Below are positions 1-8,990 of a DNA stretch of 64,000 nucleotides, in pieces. Origin of the DNA: Legionella sainthelensi (lineage in GTDB: Bacteria; Pseudomonadota; Gammaproteobacteria; Legionellales; Legionellaceae); assembly GCF_900637685.1 (NCBI RefSeq), contig NZ_LR134388.1, forward strand, positions 3,313,001-3,377,000, given 5' to 3'. The notes beneath the pieces are model-generated. The model did not search any database and had not been told where the DNA came from. It saw nothing but the letters and a program-made list of their open reading frames with translations. Both the position numbers and the translations under genes were made by a program. Each line of letters begins with the position of its first letter. Within the stretch, counting starts at the first letter, position 1.

Positions 1-1031
1 ATAAAAGCAAATGCAGTAACTAGACTAGTCACCACCAATGCATAGATAGGTACGCCCCGTTGGTTCACTCTGGAAAAAATACGAGGAACATGCCCTTCTT
101 TGGCAAGATACCAAAGCATTCTACTCCCTACATACATGCTTGAGTTTGCTGTGGATATGACCGCAATAAAAATTACCGCATTCATAATTACAGCTGCAAA
201 AGAATTATTGTATTGTTTAAAAACTAAGGTAAAGGGGCTGGTAACTACATCAGAATTTCCTAATTGCGATGAAGTGTAAGGAATTAAAAGGCTAATAATA
301 AACAATGATAAAATAAAAAATATTAAAATTCGCCAAAAAATCATTTTGATTGCTTTAGGAATGTTGGTCTGTGGATTTTCACTTTCCCCTGCCGCAATAC
401 CGATTAATTCTGTACCTTGAAATGAAAACCCTGCAGCTACCAATGCTCCAAGTATTCCAACCCATCCACTATGAAATGGCGCATCACCAATACGCCAATT
501 TTGAAAACCACCTGCATCATACTCGGCAAATCCTAAAATCAGAAAAAAAACAATGACAATAAATACAATGACAACCGAAATTTTGAGAAATGAAAGCCAG
601 TATTCTACTTCACCGAATACTTTGGTTGATATTGCATTAAACCCGATGATAAGCACAAGAAAGACTGGACACCAAATTAAAGAAGAGCTATCAGGAAACC
701 AAAAATTCATAATCGATGCAGAAGCTGAAATTTCCGAAGCTATGTAAATGGCACAACTGTACCAATAATTCCATCCTAGAGCATAGCCTAAAGCATAAAC
801 GTAGAATGAGCCGCTCGTAGGTATAAAAGCAACCATTTCACCAAGGCCCATCATTAAAAAATAAACGATAATTTCCATAATGAGGCAGGCCAACAAAGCC
901 TCTCCTGGTCCTGCGAAAGATAAAGCATTCCCGCTCGCTAAAAAAATACCTGTCCCGATAGAACCACCCAAGGTTATCATACTTAATATGCGAGCATTGA
1001 GTTTTCTTTGCAGTAGAGGCTCTTGGGCCAA
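1..1031 (-). CDS. Amino-acid permease, APC superfamily (LysP-like), 3' end cut by window edge
   Basis: The minus strand reads continuously from about 1031 off the left edge, giving roughly 343 residues of a multi-spanning inner-membrane amino-acid permease. The first helix carries the family signature LGGSIGTGIFLASG. Further on are LGEMVAFIPTSGSF, a GTELIGIAAGESENP segment and ANSSMYVGSRMLWYLAKEG, all typical of LysP/GabP-type proton symporters. The substrate cannot be fixed. An in-frame TGA lies three codons upstream of a TTG at 1031. No ATG precedes the first helix, so TTG (1031) or ATT (1040) is the likely start; the first ATG (980) would remove conserved residues just before helix 1. The C-terminus lies outside the window. 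Confidence 0.85.
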   Translation of the reverse strand, partial: MAQEPLLQRKLNARILSMITLGGSIGTGIFLASGNALSFAGPGEALLACLIMEIIVYFLMMGLGEMVAFIPTSGSFYVYALGYALGWNYWYSCAIYIASEISASASIMNFWFPDSSSLIWCPVFLVLIIGFNAISTKVFGEVEYWLSFLKISVVIVFIVIVFFLILGFAEYDAGGFQNWRIGDAPFHSGWVGILGALVAAGFSFQGTELIGIAAGESENPQTNIPKAIKMIFWRILIFFILSLFIISLLIPYTSSQLGNSDVVTSPFTLVFKQYNNSFAAVIMNAVIFIAVISTANSSMYVGSRMLWYLAKEGHVPRIFSRVNQRGVPIYALVVTSLVTAFAF

Positions 1032-1176
1032 ATCATCAATTATTCAATCCTTGGATTAGAGTGGAATTATTTCCCGTTAATCTCAAAACATTAAACTAAT
1101 TTTCCAAAGCTACTGTGTTGCATAAAGCAGCTGCCTCTCTTGCAAGAGAAAGAGCAAATCACAAAAGAGTTACTCT

Positions 1177-2265
1177 TTATAAATCATGCAGAAACTCACA
1201 AAGTAATCGTTGAAAGTGATGCGTTCCTTGTTCCTTTGTAGCTGAAAATCGCCCCGACTCATAAAAGCGCGAACGAATCCCCCTTTGAACTGATTCAACC
1301 ACAGCCTCATCCTCACGCTCAACCTTATCCAAATCACCTCCTGCACCTTGACCTAATTTAGTCTCATCCAGGACATAAGTTAAAAATGATACTTTGGTCA
1401 ATTCAGGCCCTAATGGTTTTACTACATTTACGGAGCATCCCCAAGGATAAAAATTAAGCATTGTATTAGGGAAAATCCAGTAGTAATACGCAGCTACTCG
1501 TTTTCCATAGTCTGGTGAGTCTTTGGGTAAAATAAAAGATTCCTGCCCATCACTTGCTAAAGCCAATTGTAAATTACAATAACGATAAAGTTCTGTTGTA
1601 TAACTAGTACAATCAATCAATTGTCTCAATGAATGATGCACAAATGGGATATGCAATGCCTCAAGATAATTTTCACAATATAATGCCCAATGCGCTTTGA
1701 CGAGATAATCGCGCGAAAGATTGCCATCAAGACGCATTTTTTCCATAGGCAACCAGAAAAGACGTTCTTTAATATCACTAAAAACATCACTAAAAGGCAC
1801 TTGTGGCGCTAAAGAAACAAAAAGAAATGGATCAAGACAAGCAAACGGAATCTGCGGTAAACTATCTTTTGCTGATGGAAAATTACACGTTTTCTCAAAT
1901 TCAGGCATATGCAAAAATTCACCACAAAGGTTAAATCTTCGGCCATGATAAGAGCATTTTATTTTTTCTGCTAAACAAGGGGCGTCAATAAGAAGATTAC
2001 CTCTATGAGTACAAACATTACTTAGGCAATGCAGTTTATCCTGTTCATCACGAACGAATAATAAAGGCTCATCGAGTAATCCTGGTAATAAAGTAAAAGG
2101 AACTAGTTGTTTATTCAAACGCAAGCTTTCGGTACCTAAACAAAACTGCCACGTTTTTGCAAATATTTTCTCTTTTACTTGCTCATACCAATCTAAAGAA
2201 GTATAAAAATGTGCAGGTAAAGTAGATGCTTTTTCGATATCGGGATCGACAAACAGCTTATTCAT
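1177..2265 (-). CDS. Rieske non-heme iron oxygenase, alpha subunit
   Basis: This is an aromatic-ring-hydroxylating / choline-monooxygenase-like oxygenase. The N-terminal Rieske [2Fe-2S] motif is intact: CTHRG (Cys and His near residues 87 and 89 of the longer ORF) and CSYHG (Cys106, His109). In the catalytic half, ENYLEALHIPFVHH matches the mononuclear iron-binding motif. At about 362 aa it has the normal length for this group. I moved the start to the ATG at 2265, because an AAGGA lies about 8 nt upstream and the longer reading begins with TTG. No reductase or small subunit is encoded beside it, so electron donor and substrate are unknown. It is monocistronic in this window. Confidence 0.85.
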   Translation of the reverse strand: MNKLFVDPDIEKASTLPAHFYTSLDWYEQVKEKIFAKTWQFCLGTESLRLNKQLVPFTLLPGLLDEPLLFVRDEQDKLHCLSNVCTHRGNLLIDAPCLAEKIKCSYHGRRFNLCGEFLHMPEFEKTCNFPSAKDSLPQIPFACLDPFLFVSLAPQVPFSDVFSDIKERLFWLPMEKMRLDGNLSRDYLVKAHWALYCENYLEALHIPFVHHSLRQLIDCTSYTTELYRYCNLQLALASDGQESFILPKDSPDYGKRVAAYYYWIFPNTMLNFYPWGCSVNVVKPLGPELTKVSFLTYVLDETKLGQGAGGDLDKVEREDEAVVESVQRGIRSRFYESGRFSATKEQGTHHFQRLLCEFLHDL

Positions 2266-2271
2266 AACCAA

Positions 2272-2642
2272 TTTCCTTATAAATATTTTTTCCCTACTTC
2301 ATTAATGTGACGTAACAATAAAAAATAATGTCACCTTTATCCCGAACTGTCCTCAACTCCTCCCTAGGTATCATCCACACGATCCTACTTTGTTTCGGAT
2401 AGACTTTACGGGATAATCACTATTCAAATAACCTTTTCATAAAAATTATCTGGTGGCTATTCATAACACATAGCTAGCATCATATTCAACAATAAAACAG
2501 AACATCCCCTCGCTAGTTAGCGTCATTTTAAAAGAAGTATTTTTTTAAACCATGAAGACACGGAGAGGTCAATTTGAAAAAAATCTTGGCATTTGCGTTT
2601 TTATAAACTACTTTTAAATAAGGGCCTACAGAGGATAATTTG
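2272..2642. other. Intergenic region between divergent genes
   Basis: About 370 bases of AT-rich sequence separate the Rieske gene (minus) from the gene at 2643 (plus). It must hold both promoters. I see no RNA gene, strong hairpin or convincing coding sequence in it. A GAGGA about 8 nt before the ATG at 2643 serves the rightward gene. Confidence 0.5.
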
Positions 2643-3485
2643 ATGGATGACCCTTTTCATGCGCTAAAAACAGCATTGGATTCTGCATTTCATTCCGTAC
2701 CAACGAGAAACGGTAAATTTACTTATCCTGAAATTCAGCATTTAAAAGAGGCCTGTGTCAGCTACAATATAGAACAAAAAATAACATTTATTCATTTAGT
2801 AAAAGCCATAGGGGCGGCATTACCTCACTTTGAAAAATTAAGGGTTAATTTCGAAGCTGTAAAAACCTCGATTGATCTTATGGCAGCAATGCACCAAATG
2901 CCCCGAGTCAATTGGGATAAATTTCTACCTCATTCTACGTCTTCATCAAGATTTCCCTTTAATGCTCTAGCTGTTAAACAGCAAGATGTTGAACTTATCC
3001 CCTGGCTAAACACCCAGTCAGGAAAAGTGTTCACTAAATTTGCATCCAGTGAACAAACTCTTATCTTAATTGCACATAGAGAACATCTTGGCTTTAGCCA
3101 AAAATTAAGAGCGCACTTAGAAAAAGATCCAGAATTTTTATTCCGTTTGATTATGAAATCAGAAAGTGATTTCATCAAAATTGCGAATACTCGCCTCATT
3201 CTGTACTTAACTGATGAACAGATAGCCAGTGCAATAATCAAATATTTGCCTAATTTACTCCCGAAGCATCCAGACACATTCATGCAGGTAGAACAATTAG
3301 TGGATAAAGTCAATGAAATATTATCTAACGGCCGCTCTATTTCTACTCTTTTGCGTAATGCGGAAGCTAAATCAATTTTGGAGCATTCTGACTTTTTTAT
3401 TATTTATCAAACAGATGAATACAAAAATCGCCAGCCCCCCCCTATATTCGCAGCCGAAGAAGAGCATTTAAAGCCTAAAGTATAA
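2643..3485 (+). CDS. Hypothetical protein, 280 aa
   Basis: I do not recognise a family. The protein is soluble, mostly helical in character, without a signal peptide or membrane segment. It opens with an acidic MDDPF and ends with a charged FAAEEEHLKPKV tail. The start is placed at the ATG at 2643 rather than the TTG at 2640, because GAGGATAA lies at suitable spacing. It stands alone between divergent and convergent neighbours and is followed by a hairpin. A glutamate cluster near the C-terminus is common in Legionella Dot/Icm effectors, but that alone is weak evidence and I do not call it an effector. Confidence 0.7.
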   Translation: MDDPFHALKTALDSAFHSVPTRNGKFTYPEIQHLKEACVSYNIEQKITFIHLVKAIGAALPHFEKLRVNFEAVKTSIDLMAAMHQMPRVNWDKFLPHSTSSSRFPFNALAVKQQDVELIPWLNTQSGKVFTKFASSEQTLILIAHREHLGFSQKLRAHLEKDPEFLFRLIMKSESDFIKIANTRLILYLTDEQIASAIIKYLPNLLPKHPDTFMQVEQLVDKVNEILSNGRSISTLLRNAEAKSILEHSDFFIIYQTDEYKNRQPPPIFAAEEEHLKPKV

Positions 3486-3505
3486 ATCCAAAGCACACCT
3501 AACAC

Positions 3506-3529
3506 ATCAATCTGAACAATCAGATTGAT
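3506..3529 (+). terminator. Hairpin after the 280-aa gene
   Basis: A perfect 10-bp stem (ATCAATCTGA / TCAGATTGAT) with a 4-nt loop starts 20 bases after the stop codon at 3485. No long T run follows, so it may be a weak terminator or an mRNA-stabilising hairpin. Confidence 0.45.
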
Positions 3530-3595
3530 CTTGATAAGATTTTATATCCCGTAAGCAAGCCACAGGATATAGAATAAGAATCAGATGACCTCATT

Positions 3596-3632
3596 TAATT
3601 CAAGCATTGGTTTTCATGCAATGCTCGAATTA
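3596..3632 (-). terminator. Hairpin downstream of mdh
   Basis: An inverted repeat with 13 of 14 paired bases (arms 3596-3609 and 3619-3632) and a 9-nt loop lies 10 bases past the mdh stop. Its position suits a transcript-end hairpin for the leftward mdh mRNA. It lacks a clear U-tract. Confidence 0.45.
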
Positions 3633-3642
3633 GAAATAGCTC

Positions 3643-4632
3643 TTAATCCAATAAACCTAGAGATTTCACGGTATCTCGTTCTTGTCTCAACTCATCCAGA
3701 GTTTTGTTAAACATATCGCGACCATAATCATTAAAGCTTAGACCTTCAACAACTTTTAATTGGCTTTGCTCACGACGGCAAGGGAATGAAAAAATCAATC
3801 CTTCATCAACACCATACTCACCTTGCGAACTACGACACATAGAAAATGATTCTCCTGCTTGAGTATCATTAACCAAATGATTCACACCAGTAACAATAGC
3901 GTTTGCAGCAGAGGCAGCAGAAGATGAGCCTCGAGCTTTGATTACCGCAGCACCGCGTTGTTGGACTGTAGAAACAAAAGTATCTTTCAGCCAAGTCTCA
4001 TCAATAACCTGGGCTGCAGAGACGCCATTGATTTTTGCATTATAAAAATCAGGGTATTGAGTAGAAGAATGGTTACCCCAAATAGTCATTTGAGTCACAG
4101 CAGTAATATCAACACCTGCTTTTTTAGCTAATTGCGTACGCGATCTTAGTTCATCCAAAGTAGTCATAGCATAAAAACGATCATTAGGTACATCTTTGGC
4201 ATGATGCATTGCAATTAAGCAATTTGTATTACAAGGATTACCTACGACAAACACACGCACATCATCACTTGCATGATCATTAATTGCCAAGCCTTGTTTG
4301 GTAAATATGCCGCCATTAATTTGTAATAAATCAGAACGTTCCATTCCTTGTTTACGAGGAACGGAGCCTACTAATAAAGCCCAATTTACCCCATCCATCG
4401 CTTTATTCATATCTGCAGTACAGACTACTCGCTTTAATAAGGGAAAAGCACAATCATCAAGTTCCATAGCCACCCCTTCTAAAGCAGGAAGAGCAGCTTC
4501 AAGCTCAAGTAAATTCAATTCTACTTCTGTATTTGCACCAAACATTTGCCCAGAAGCGATTCGAAATAATAAAGCATAACCAATTTGTCCCGCTGCTCCA
4601 GTAACAGCAACTCTTACTCGTTTATTCGCCAT
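3643..4632 (-). CDS. mdh: Malate dehydrogenase
   Basis: This is a cytoplasmic NAD-dependent malate dehydrogenase of the TCA cycle, interconverting malate and oxaloacetate. The Rossmann motif [13 protein letters not shown] is at residues 9-21. The substrate/catalytic region [12 protein letters not shown] and the [13 protein letters not shown] segment with the catalytic His are present. The length of 329 aa is standard for the LDH-like MDH of the cytosolic/Thermus type. The ATG at 4632 has an AGGA upstream. It is monocistronic, leftward, with a hairpin behind it. The call is secure. Confidence 0.97.
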   Translation of the reverse strand: MANKRVRVAVTGAAGQIGYALLFRIASGQMFGANTEVELNLLELEAALPALEGVAMELDDCAFPLLKRVVCTADMNKAMDGVNWALLVGSVPRKQGMERSDLLQINGGIFTKQGLAINDHASDDVRVFVVGNPCNTNCLIAMHHAKDVPNDRFYAMTTLDELRSRTQLAKKAGVDITAVTQMTIWGNHSSTQYPDFYNAKINGVSAAQVIDETWLKDTFVSTVQQRGAAVIKARGSSSAASAANAIVTGVNHLVNDTQAGESFSMCRSSQGEYGVDEGLIFSFPCRREQSQLKVVEGLSFNDYGRDMFNKTLDELRQERDTVKSLGLLD

Positions 4633-4734
4633 GTGATTTCCTTTTTATTAGGTATAACATCTCAAATTTTTATTCTATTTATGAGAAAAGTAAAATGAAT
4701 AATTATAATTTTTGTGATAAATCTCGCGATATGA

Positions 4735-4816
4735 TATACTTCGCTCAGCTACAATTTGAAGTTTTTCGAAATAGTAAATTAGACAAGAACTTCAAATTGT
4801 AGCTGAGCGAAGTATA
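4735..4816. repeat. Perfect 29-bp inverted repeat with 24-nt loop
   Basis: The arms 4735-4763 and 4788-4816 are exact reverse complements over 29 bases, starting TATACTTCGC and ending TTTGAAGTT on the left arm. The structure lies between the divergent mdh and hemW genes and ends 34 bases before the hemW ATG. It has no U-tract oriented as a terminator for either gene, because both are transcribed away from it. It resembles a REP-like or MITE-like dispersed palindrome, but copy number cannot be judged from one window. Confidence 0.8.
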
Positions 4817-4850
4817 CTATTGCAGGTGCAAACAAGCCAGCCAAAAAATA

Positions 4851-5975
4851 ATGATTCCTTTATCGTTGTACATTCATATTCCGTGGTGCATTCGTAAATG
4901 CCCTTACTGTGATTTTAATTCACATAAAAGCCCCGATATTTTACCGGAGCAAAGCTATATTCAAGCACTTATTGCCGACCTGAAAACTGATTTGCAGCGT
5001 TTCGAGATCAGAGAAATTTGCTCTATTTTTATTGGCGGCGGCACTCCTAGCCTGCTTTCTGCTCATGCCTATGAAACTTTATTCACTGAACTTCAACGCA
5101 TTTTACCCTTGTCTCAAGATATAGAGATCACCATGGAAGCCAATCCTGGCACTGTAGAACAGCAGCGTTTTACTGATTACCGACAATTAGGCATTAACCG
5201 TCTTTCCCTAGGTATCCAAAGCTTTAATCACGAACATTTGCGCGCATTGGGCCGCATTCACGACGGCCAGCAAGCACATCGTGCCATTGAATCAGCACGA
5301 AACGCAGGTTTTAACAACCTAAATTTAGACATTATGCATGGCTTACCTCAACAAAGTACAATCCAAGGGATAGAGGATTTGCGTTCTGCATTAGCCCACC
5401 AACCCGAGCATTTATCTTGGTATCAATTAACCTTAGAACCCAATACACTATTTTATAAAACAAAACCTCCTTTACCCTCAGAAGATGAAACTTATCTTCT
5501 GGAAGAAGAGGGATTAGCATTACTCAAAGCAGCTGGGTTTGAGCGTTATGAAATTTCAGCTTTTGCTCGAACAAATCACCGATCGCGACATAATTTAAAT
5601 TATTGGTTATATGGTGATTACTTAGGCATAGGTGCAGGAGCACATGGAAAGATAACCACTCAAAATGGAATCATAAGAACACGGAAACATCGCCAACCCA
5701 AAGAATATTTAGACACTCAGAAACCTTTCTTAGCCCACATGGAAACCGTAAATGCAAAGGACCTTCTTTTTGAATTTATGCTCAACACAACCCGTCTTGA
5801 ACAAATCATTCCTTTAGCACTATTTTCACAAACTACAGGACTGGCACTCACGGAGCTACTCCCCAAGCTTAAAATGGCTGAAAAGAAAAATTTAATTGCT
5901 TTGACAGACACGCACTGGCAGGTTACCCCTTTAGGGAGGCGTTATACAAATGATCTGCAAGCTTTATACTTATAA
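4851..5975 (+). CDS. hemW: Radical SAM heme chaperone HemW
   Basis: This is a radical SAM protein of the HemN/HemW group. The cluster motif CIRKCPYCDF (Cys13, Cys17, Cys20) binds the [4Fe-4S]. IGGGTPSLL and MEANPGT are typical downstream motifs. The length (374 aa) and the CPYCDFNSH form favour HemW, a heme-binding chaperone, over the longer coproporphyrinogen dehydrogenase HemN (about 450 aa). The ATG at 4851 lies 34 bases after the long palindrome. It is followed by plsY on the same strand after 107 bases. Confidence 0.92.
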   Translation: MIPLSLYIHIPWCIRKCPYCDFNSHKSPDILPEQSYIQALIADLKTDLQRFEIREICSIFIGGGTPSLLSAHAYETLFTELQRILPLSQDIEITMEANPGTVEQQRFTDYRQLGINRLSLGIQSFNHEHLRALGRIHDGQQAHRAIESARNAGFNNLNLDIMHGLPQQSTIQGIEDLRSALAHQPEHLSWYQLTLEPNTLFYKTKPPLPSEDETYLLEEEGLALLKAAGFERYEISAFARTNHRSRHNLNYWLYGDYLGIGAGAHGKITTQNGIIRTRKHRQPKEYLDTQKPFLAHMETVNAKDLLFEFMLNTTRLEQIIPLALFSQTTGLALTELLPKLKMAEKKNLIALTDTHWQVTPLGRRYTNDLQALYL

Positions 5976-6082
5976 TGCGCATTAAATAATGACATGATTT
6001 CAAGTTATAGAGTGAAGCTACTTGCTTGTAAATAAAGATTAATTAATAATTAAAATACTTTCCGAAAAAGGAGCAAGCAGCG

Positions 6083-6934
6083 ATGTTACCTATATTTTTG
6101 GTAGTTCTTGGCTATTTAATGGGGTCTATTTGCTCTGCAGTGATTATCTGCAAAGCGTGCTCTCTTCCCGATCCACGCACCGAAGGCTCAAAAAATCCTG
6201 GTGCGACTAATGTATTACGATTGGCAGGTAAGCAATATGCCGCATTAGTTATGGCAGCAGATCTTCTCAAAGGGACTATTCCAGTTCTAATCGCTAAAAT
6301 GTTAGATGCAGATCCCGGCACAGTAAGTTTTACTGCTTTAGCAGCTGTGGTTGGACATATGTACCCCATTTTTTTTGGATTTAAGGGAGGCAAGGGAGTT
6401 GCAACCGCAATAGGTGCATTATTAGGTTTGTATTTTCTTGTTGGTATTCTTGTTGCTGCAACCTGGTTATTAGTCGCTAAATTTTCTCGTTACTCTTCAT
6501 TAGCTTCGATAACTTCCATTGGTTTAGCTCCTTTATATTCACTTTTACTTATTCAACAATTGAGTGTTTTTCTACCTGTTTTTGCTATTGCTTTGCTTAT
6601 CCTTTATAAACACAAAGATAACATTAATCGTTTGATAGATGGAACAGAATCTAAAATCAAGCTAAAACAAAATGTTATTGAAGAAATCATGGAGGAAGAG
6701 CATAAGCCCGCGCATAGGACACAACATCCTACTCCGACTACCCATCAAGAGATAGAAATTGAAATAGAAACTGTAACAATTACAGAAACAGTAATCGAAC
6801 AGCCTCAAACAATTGAAGTAGAAACAACGCCTGAAATAAAGGGTAAACCAGCGGATGAATCGACAAAGAAAACAAAAACAGCAAAAAAAGCTGCTCCATC
6901 AAAACCTAAAATAAAGAAACAAAAAGAAGAATAG
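6083..6934 (+). CDS. plsY: Acyl-phosphate:glycerol-3-phosphate acyltransferase PlsY with charged C-terminal tail
   Basis: This inner-membrane enzyme transfers an acyl group from acyl-phosphate to glycerol-3-phosphate, the first acylation of phospholipid synthesis. The conserved loops are visible: GSKNPGATNV (about residues 35-44), DLLKGTIPV, and GHMYPIFFGFKGGKGVAT. Membrane helices fill residues 1 to about 190. PlsY is usually around 200 aa; here about 85 extra residues follow. The extension is rich in Glu, Lys, Thr and Pro, first acidic (EIEIEIETVTITETVIE) and then Lys-rich to the end. Its role is unknown; it would be cytoplasmic or periplasmic depending on topology. An AAGGAG precedes the ATG. 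Confidence 0.93.
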   Translation: MLPIFLVVLGYLMGSICSAVIICKACSLPDPRTEGSKNPGATNVLRLAGKQYAALVMAADLLKGTIPVLIAKMLDADPGTVSFTALAAVVGHMYPIFFGFKGGKGVATAIGALLGLYFLVGILVAATWLLVAKFSRYSSLASITSIGLAPLYSLLLIQQLSVFLPVFAIALLILYKHKDNINRLIDGTESKIKLKQNVIEEIMEEEHKPAHRTQHPTPTTHQEIEIEIETVTITETVIEQPQTIEVETTPEIKGKPADESTKKTKTAKKAAPSKPKIKKQKEE

Positions 6935-6963
6935 TTATGAGGATAGGGTAAGAAATTTTGATA

Positions 6964-7965
6964 TCATGCCAATGGCCATCTTGCCCTAACTTCTATTCCT
7001 GAGTTTAAGTCCTTTTCTCCTCGCAGCATCCGCAAGCATCCTGCATAAGCAATCATAGCTCCATTGTCGGTACAGTATTCCAAAGCCGGAAAATAAATTG
7101 TTCCACCAATACTTTCAATCCATTCCTGTAAGCCTATACGTAATGACTTATTCGCTCCGACACCCCCTGCAACCACTAATTGTCTGTGCGAAAACTCGTG
7201 AAGTGCTCTTTTGCATTTAATCATTAAAGTATCCACAACTGCTTGTTGAAATGCTTTCGCAATTTCCGAGCGTGCATGCTCATCTTTTGTACTTTGATTC
7301 CAGGTATTTAATGCATAAGTTTTTAATCCACTGAAACTAAAATCGAGTCCAGGTCTGTCAGTCATAGGCCGCGGAAAACGATAAGGGGTTGATTCGCATT
7401 GATCTGCAAGTGCTGCCAATACAGGACCTCCTGGATAAGGAATCCCCATAAGTTTGGCGGTTTTGTCAAAAGCTTCACCTACAGCATCATCCATGGTGTC
7501 TCCAAGTAACCGATATACACCTAAATCTTTGACTTCAATTAATTGGCAATGGCCACCTGATACTAAAAGAGCAATAAAAGGAAATCCCAGAGAAGGTGTT
7601 TCCATTTTTGCAGCCAATACGTGGGCTTCCAAATGATGAATTCCCAATGCAGGAATCTGTAAAGCATAGGCTAAACTTTTTGCAAAACAAGAACCTACCA
7701 GTAAAGCACCAATTAAACCTGGGCCGGCTGTATAGGCAATTCCATCTAAAGACTTCTTATCAAGTCCTGCCCGATGAAGAACTTCATCAACCAAAGGAAT
7801 CAGGTAATTGATGTGATCACGTGAAGCAAGTTCAGGTACCACCCCTCCATACACTCGATGAGTTTCAATTTGTGAATGCAACGCATGTGCTAACAAACCA
7901 GTATTTGAATCATATAGAGCCACACCAGTTTCATCACAAGAAGATTCAATGCCTAAAACAAACAT
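6964..7965 (-). CDS. tsaD: tRNA N6-adenosine threonylcarbamoyltransferase TsaD
   Basis: This is the catalytic subunit that installs t6A at position 37 of ANN-decoding tRNAs together with TsaB/TsaE (former names gcp/ygjD). It has the N-terminal [12 protein letters not shown], the metal-binding HLEAH (His111, His115), the SGGHCQL loop and the C-terminal [10 protein letters not shown] motif. At 333 aa it is the usual length. It converges on plsY with 29 bases between stops and is divergent from rpsU, a common neighbour in gammaproteobacteria. Confidence 0.97.
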   Translation of the reverse strand: MFVLGIESSCDETGVALYDSNTGLLAHALHSQIETHRVYGGVVPELASRDHINYLIPLVDEVLHRAGLDKKSLDGIAYTAGPGLIGALLVGSCFAKSLAYALQIPALGIHHLEAHVLAAKMETPSLGFPFIALLVSGGHCQLIEVKDLGVYRLLGDTMDDAVGEAFDKTAKLMGIPYPGGPVLAALADQCESTPYRFPRPMTDRPGLDFSFSGLKTYALNTWNQSTKDEHARSEIAKAFQQAVVDTLMIKCKRALHEFSHRQLVVAGGVGANKSLRIGLQEWIESIGGTIYFPALEYCTDNGAMIAYAGCLRMLRGEKDLNSGIEVRARWPLA

Positions 7966-8125
7966 AAAAAACCTAATCCAAAGAGAAAGATTAAATCAAA
8001 CTTAGCATTGTAGCACATTAATTTGGGAAGAAAGCTTCTATCTTCTTTGAGAATTAAAAAATGGTTTTTGTAATTATGTATACCTTAGGATAGACTAAGC
8101 GTTAATAAATTTATCTATTTAAAAC

Positions 8126-8154
8126 TTGACGAGTGCTTCAACTAGCACTAGAAT
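8126..8154 (+). promoter_or_regulatory. Sigma-70 promoter for rpsU
   Basis: TTGACG (8126-8131) and TAGAAT (8149-8154) are separated by exactly 17 bases, close to the sigma-70 consensus. The -10 box lies 39 bases before the rpsU ATG. This is the likely main promoter of the rpsU-yqeY-dnaG-rpoD series. Confidence 0.7.
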
Positions 8155-8193
8155 TGCCCACCTAATAAGTCAAATAACCAGAGGATCAGTTTA

Positions 8194-8424
8194 ATGCCTA
8201 CCGTTCGCGTCAAAGAAGGCGAAAACCCAGAATATGCATTGCGCCGATTTAAGCGCTCTTGTGAAAAAGCCGGTATTTTAACCGAATTACGCCGTCGTGA
8301 ATTTTATGAGAAACCAACTGCCGAGCGCAAACGCAAACAAGCTGCTGCAGTAAAACGTCATTTAAAGAAAATTTCTCGTGACGCTTCTGCGAGACAACAA
8401 GGTTCAAAACGCCGACGTAAATAG
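8194..8424 (+). CDS. rpsU: Small ribosomal subunit protein bS21
   Basis: This basic 76-residue protein of the 30S subunit helps mRNA binding during initiation. The sequence follows bS21: [25 protein letters not shown] near the N-terminus, then [23 protein letters not shown], ending in a Lys/Arg-rich tail. An AGAGGA lies before the ATG. It is the first gene of the macromolecular-synthesis operon that continues with yqeY, dnaG and rpoD. Two copies of an 11-base direct repeat (GGTCACATATA, 8453 and 8473) lie in the 114-base gap after it. Confidence 0.97.
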   Translation: MPTVRVKEGENPEYALRRFKRSCEKAGILTELRRREFYEKPTAERKRKQAAAVKRHLKKISRDASARQQGSKRRRK

Positions 8425-8538
8425 GATTTTTCTCTGTCCTGTATTATTACTAAGGTCACATATACTGCGCGTGGTCACATATAAATTGACTAAGGTGTCG
8501 CATCGAATGTGGCCTTTTTCTTTTTAAGGAATTAAAAA

Positions 8539-8982
8539 ATGACTATTAAAGAGCGCCTTAATAATGACATTAAAGAAGCTATGCGTGCTAAAGAGAAAGA
8601 ATTACTTGCTACATTGCGTTTAATTACTGCTGCGGTGAAGCAAGTTGAAGTTGATGAGCGCATTGAAGTGGATGACGAGCGTATGTTGGTAATTTTGGAT
8701 AAAATGAGTAAACAACGTAAAGAATCCATAGCACAGTATGAAAAAGCAAATCGTGATGATTTAGTGGCACAAGAACAATTTGAATTGAATATCTTAAAGA
8801 ACTATTTGCCTGAGCCATTATCTGCTGCAGAAATCGAAAAAATGATTCATGATGCTGTTGCAGAAACTGGTGCCACAAAAATGGCAGATATGGGCAAAGT
8901 CATGGCTTTGTTAAAACCGAATTTACAAGGGCGTGCTGATATGGCTCAAGTTAGCGTGTTGATTAAGGCTAAATTAAGTTAA
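8539..8982 (+). CDS. yqeY: GatB/YqeY domain protein
   Basis: This 147-residue soluble helical protein is of the YqeY family, which shares the C-terminal tRNA-interacting domain of GatB. Visible motifs are LKERLNNDIKEAMRAKEKE-like residues at the N-terminus, QLEILKNYLP-like FELNILKNYLPEPLS in the middle, and MADMGKVMALLKPNLQGRADM near the end. The precise function is not established. It sits 8 bases before dnaG, in the same order as in many bacteria. Confidence 0.92.
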   Translation: MTIKERLNNDIKEAMRAKEKELLATLRLITAAVKQVEVDERIEVDDERMLVILDKMSKQRKESIAQYEKANRDDLVAQEQFELNILKNYLPEPLSAAEIEKMIHDAVAETGATKMADMGKVMALLKPNLQGRADMAQVSVLIKAKLS

Positions 8983-8990
8983 GGAGTACC

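Noticed and set aside
1130..1160. Short palindrome TCTCTTGCAAGAGA as a terminator
   Set aside because: It has no loop and no U-tract, so it is unlikely to form an intramolecular terminator; probably chance in AT-rich sequence.
1721..1948. 75-aa plus-strand ORF opposite the Rieske oxygenase gene
   Set aside because: It lies wholly antisense to a well-supported gene, is basic and repetitive in composition, and has no ribosome-binding site or family features.
8445..8490. Repeated GGTCACATATA as a regulatory array
   Set aside because: Only two copies of 11 bases between rpsU and yqeY, with no matching sites elsewhere noted; too little to call.
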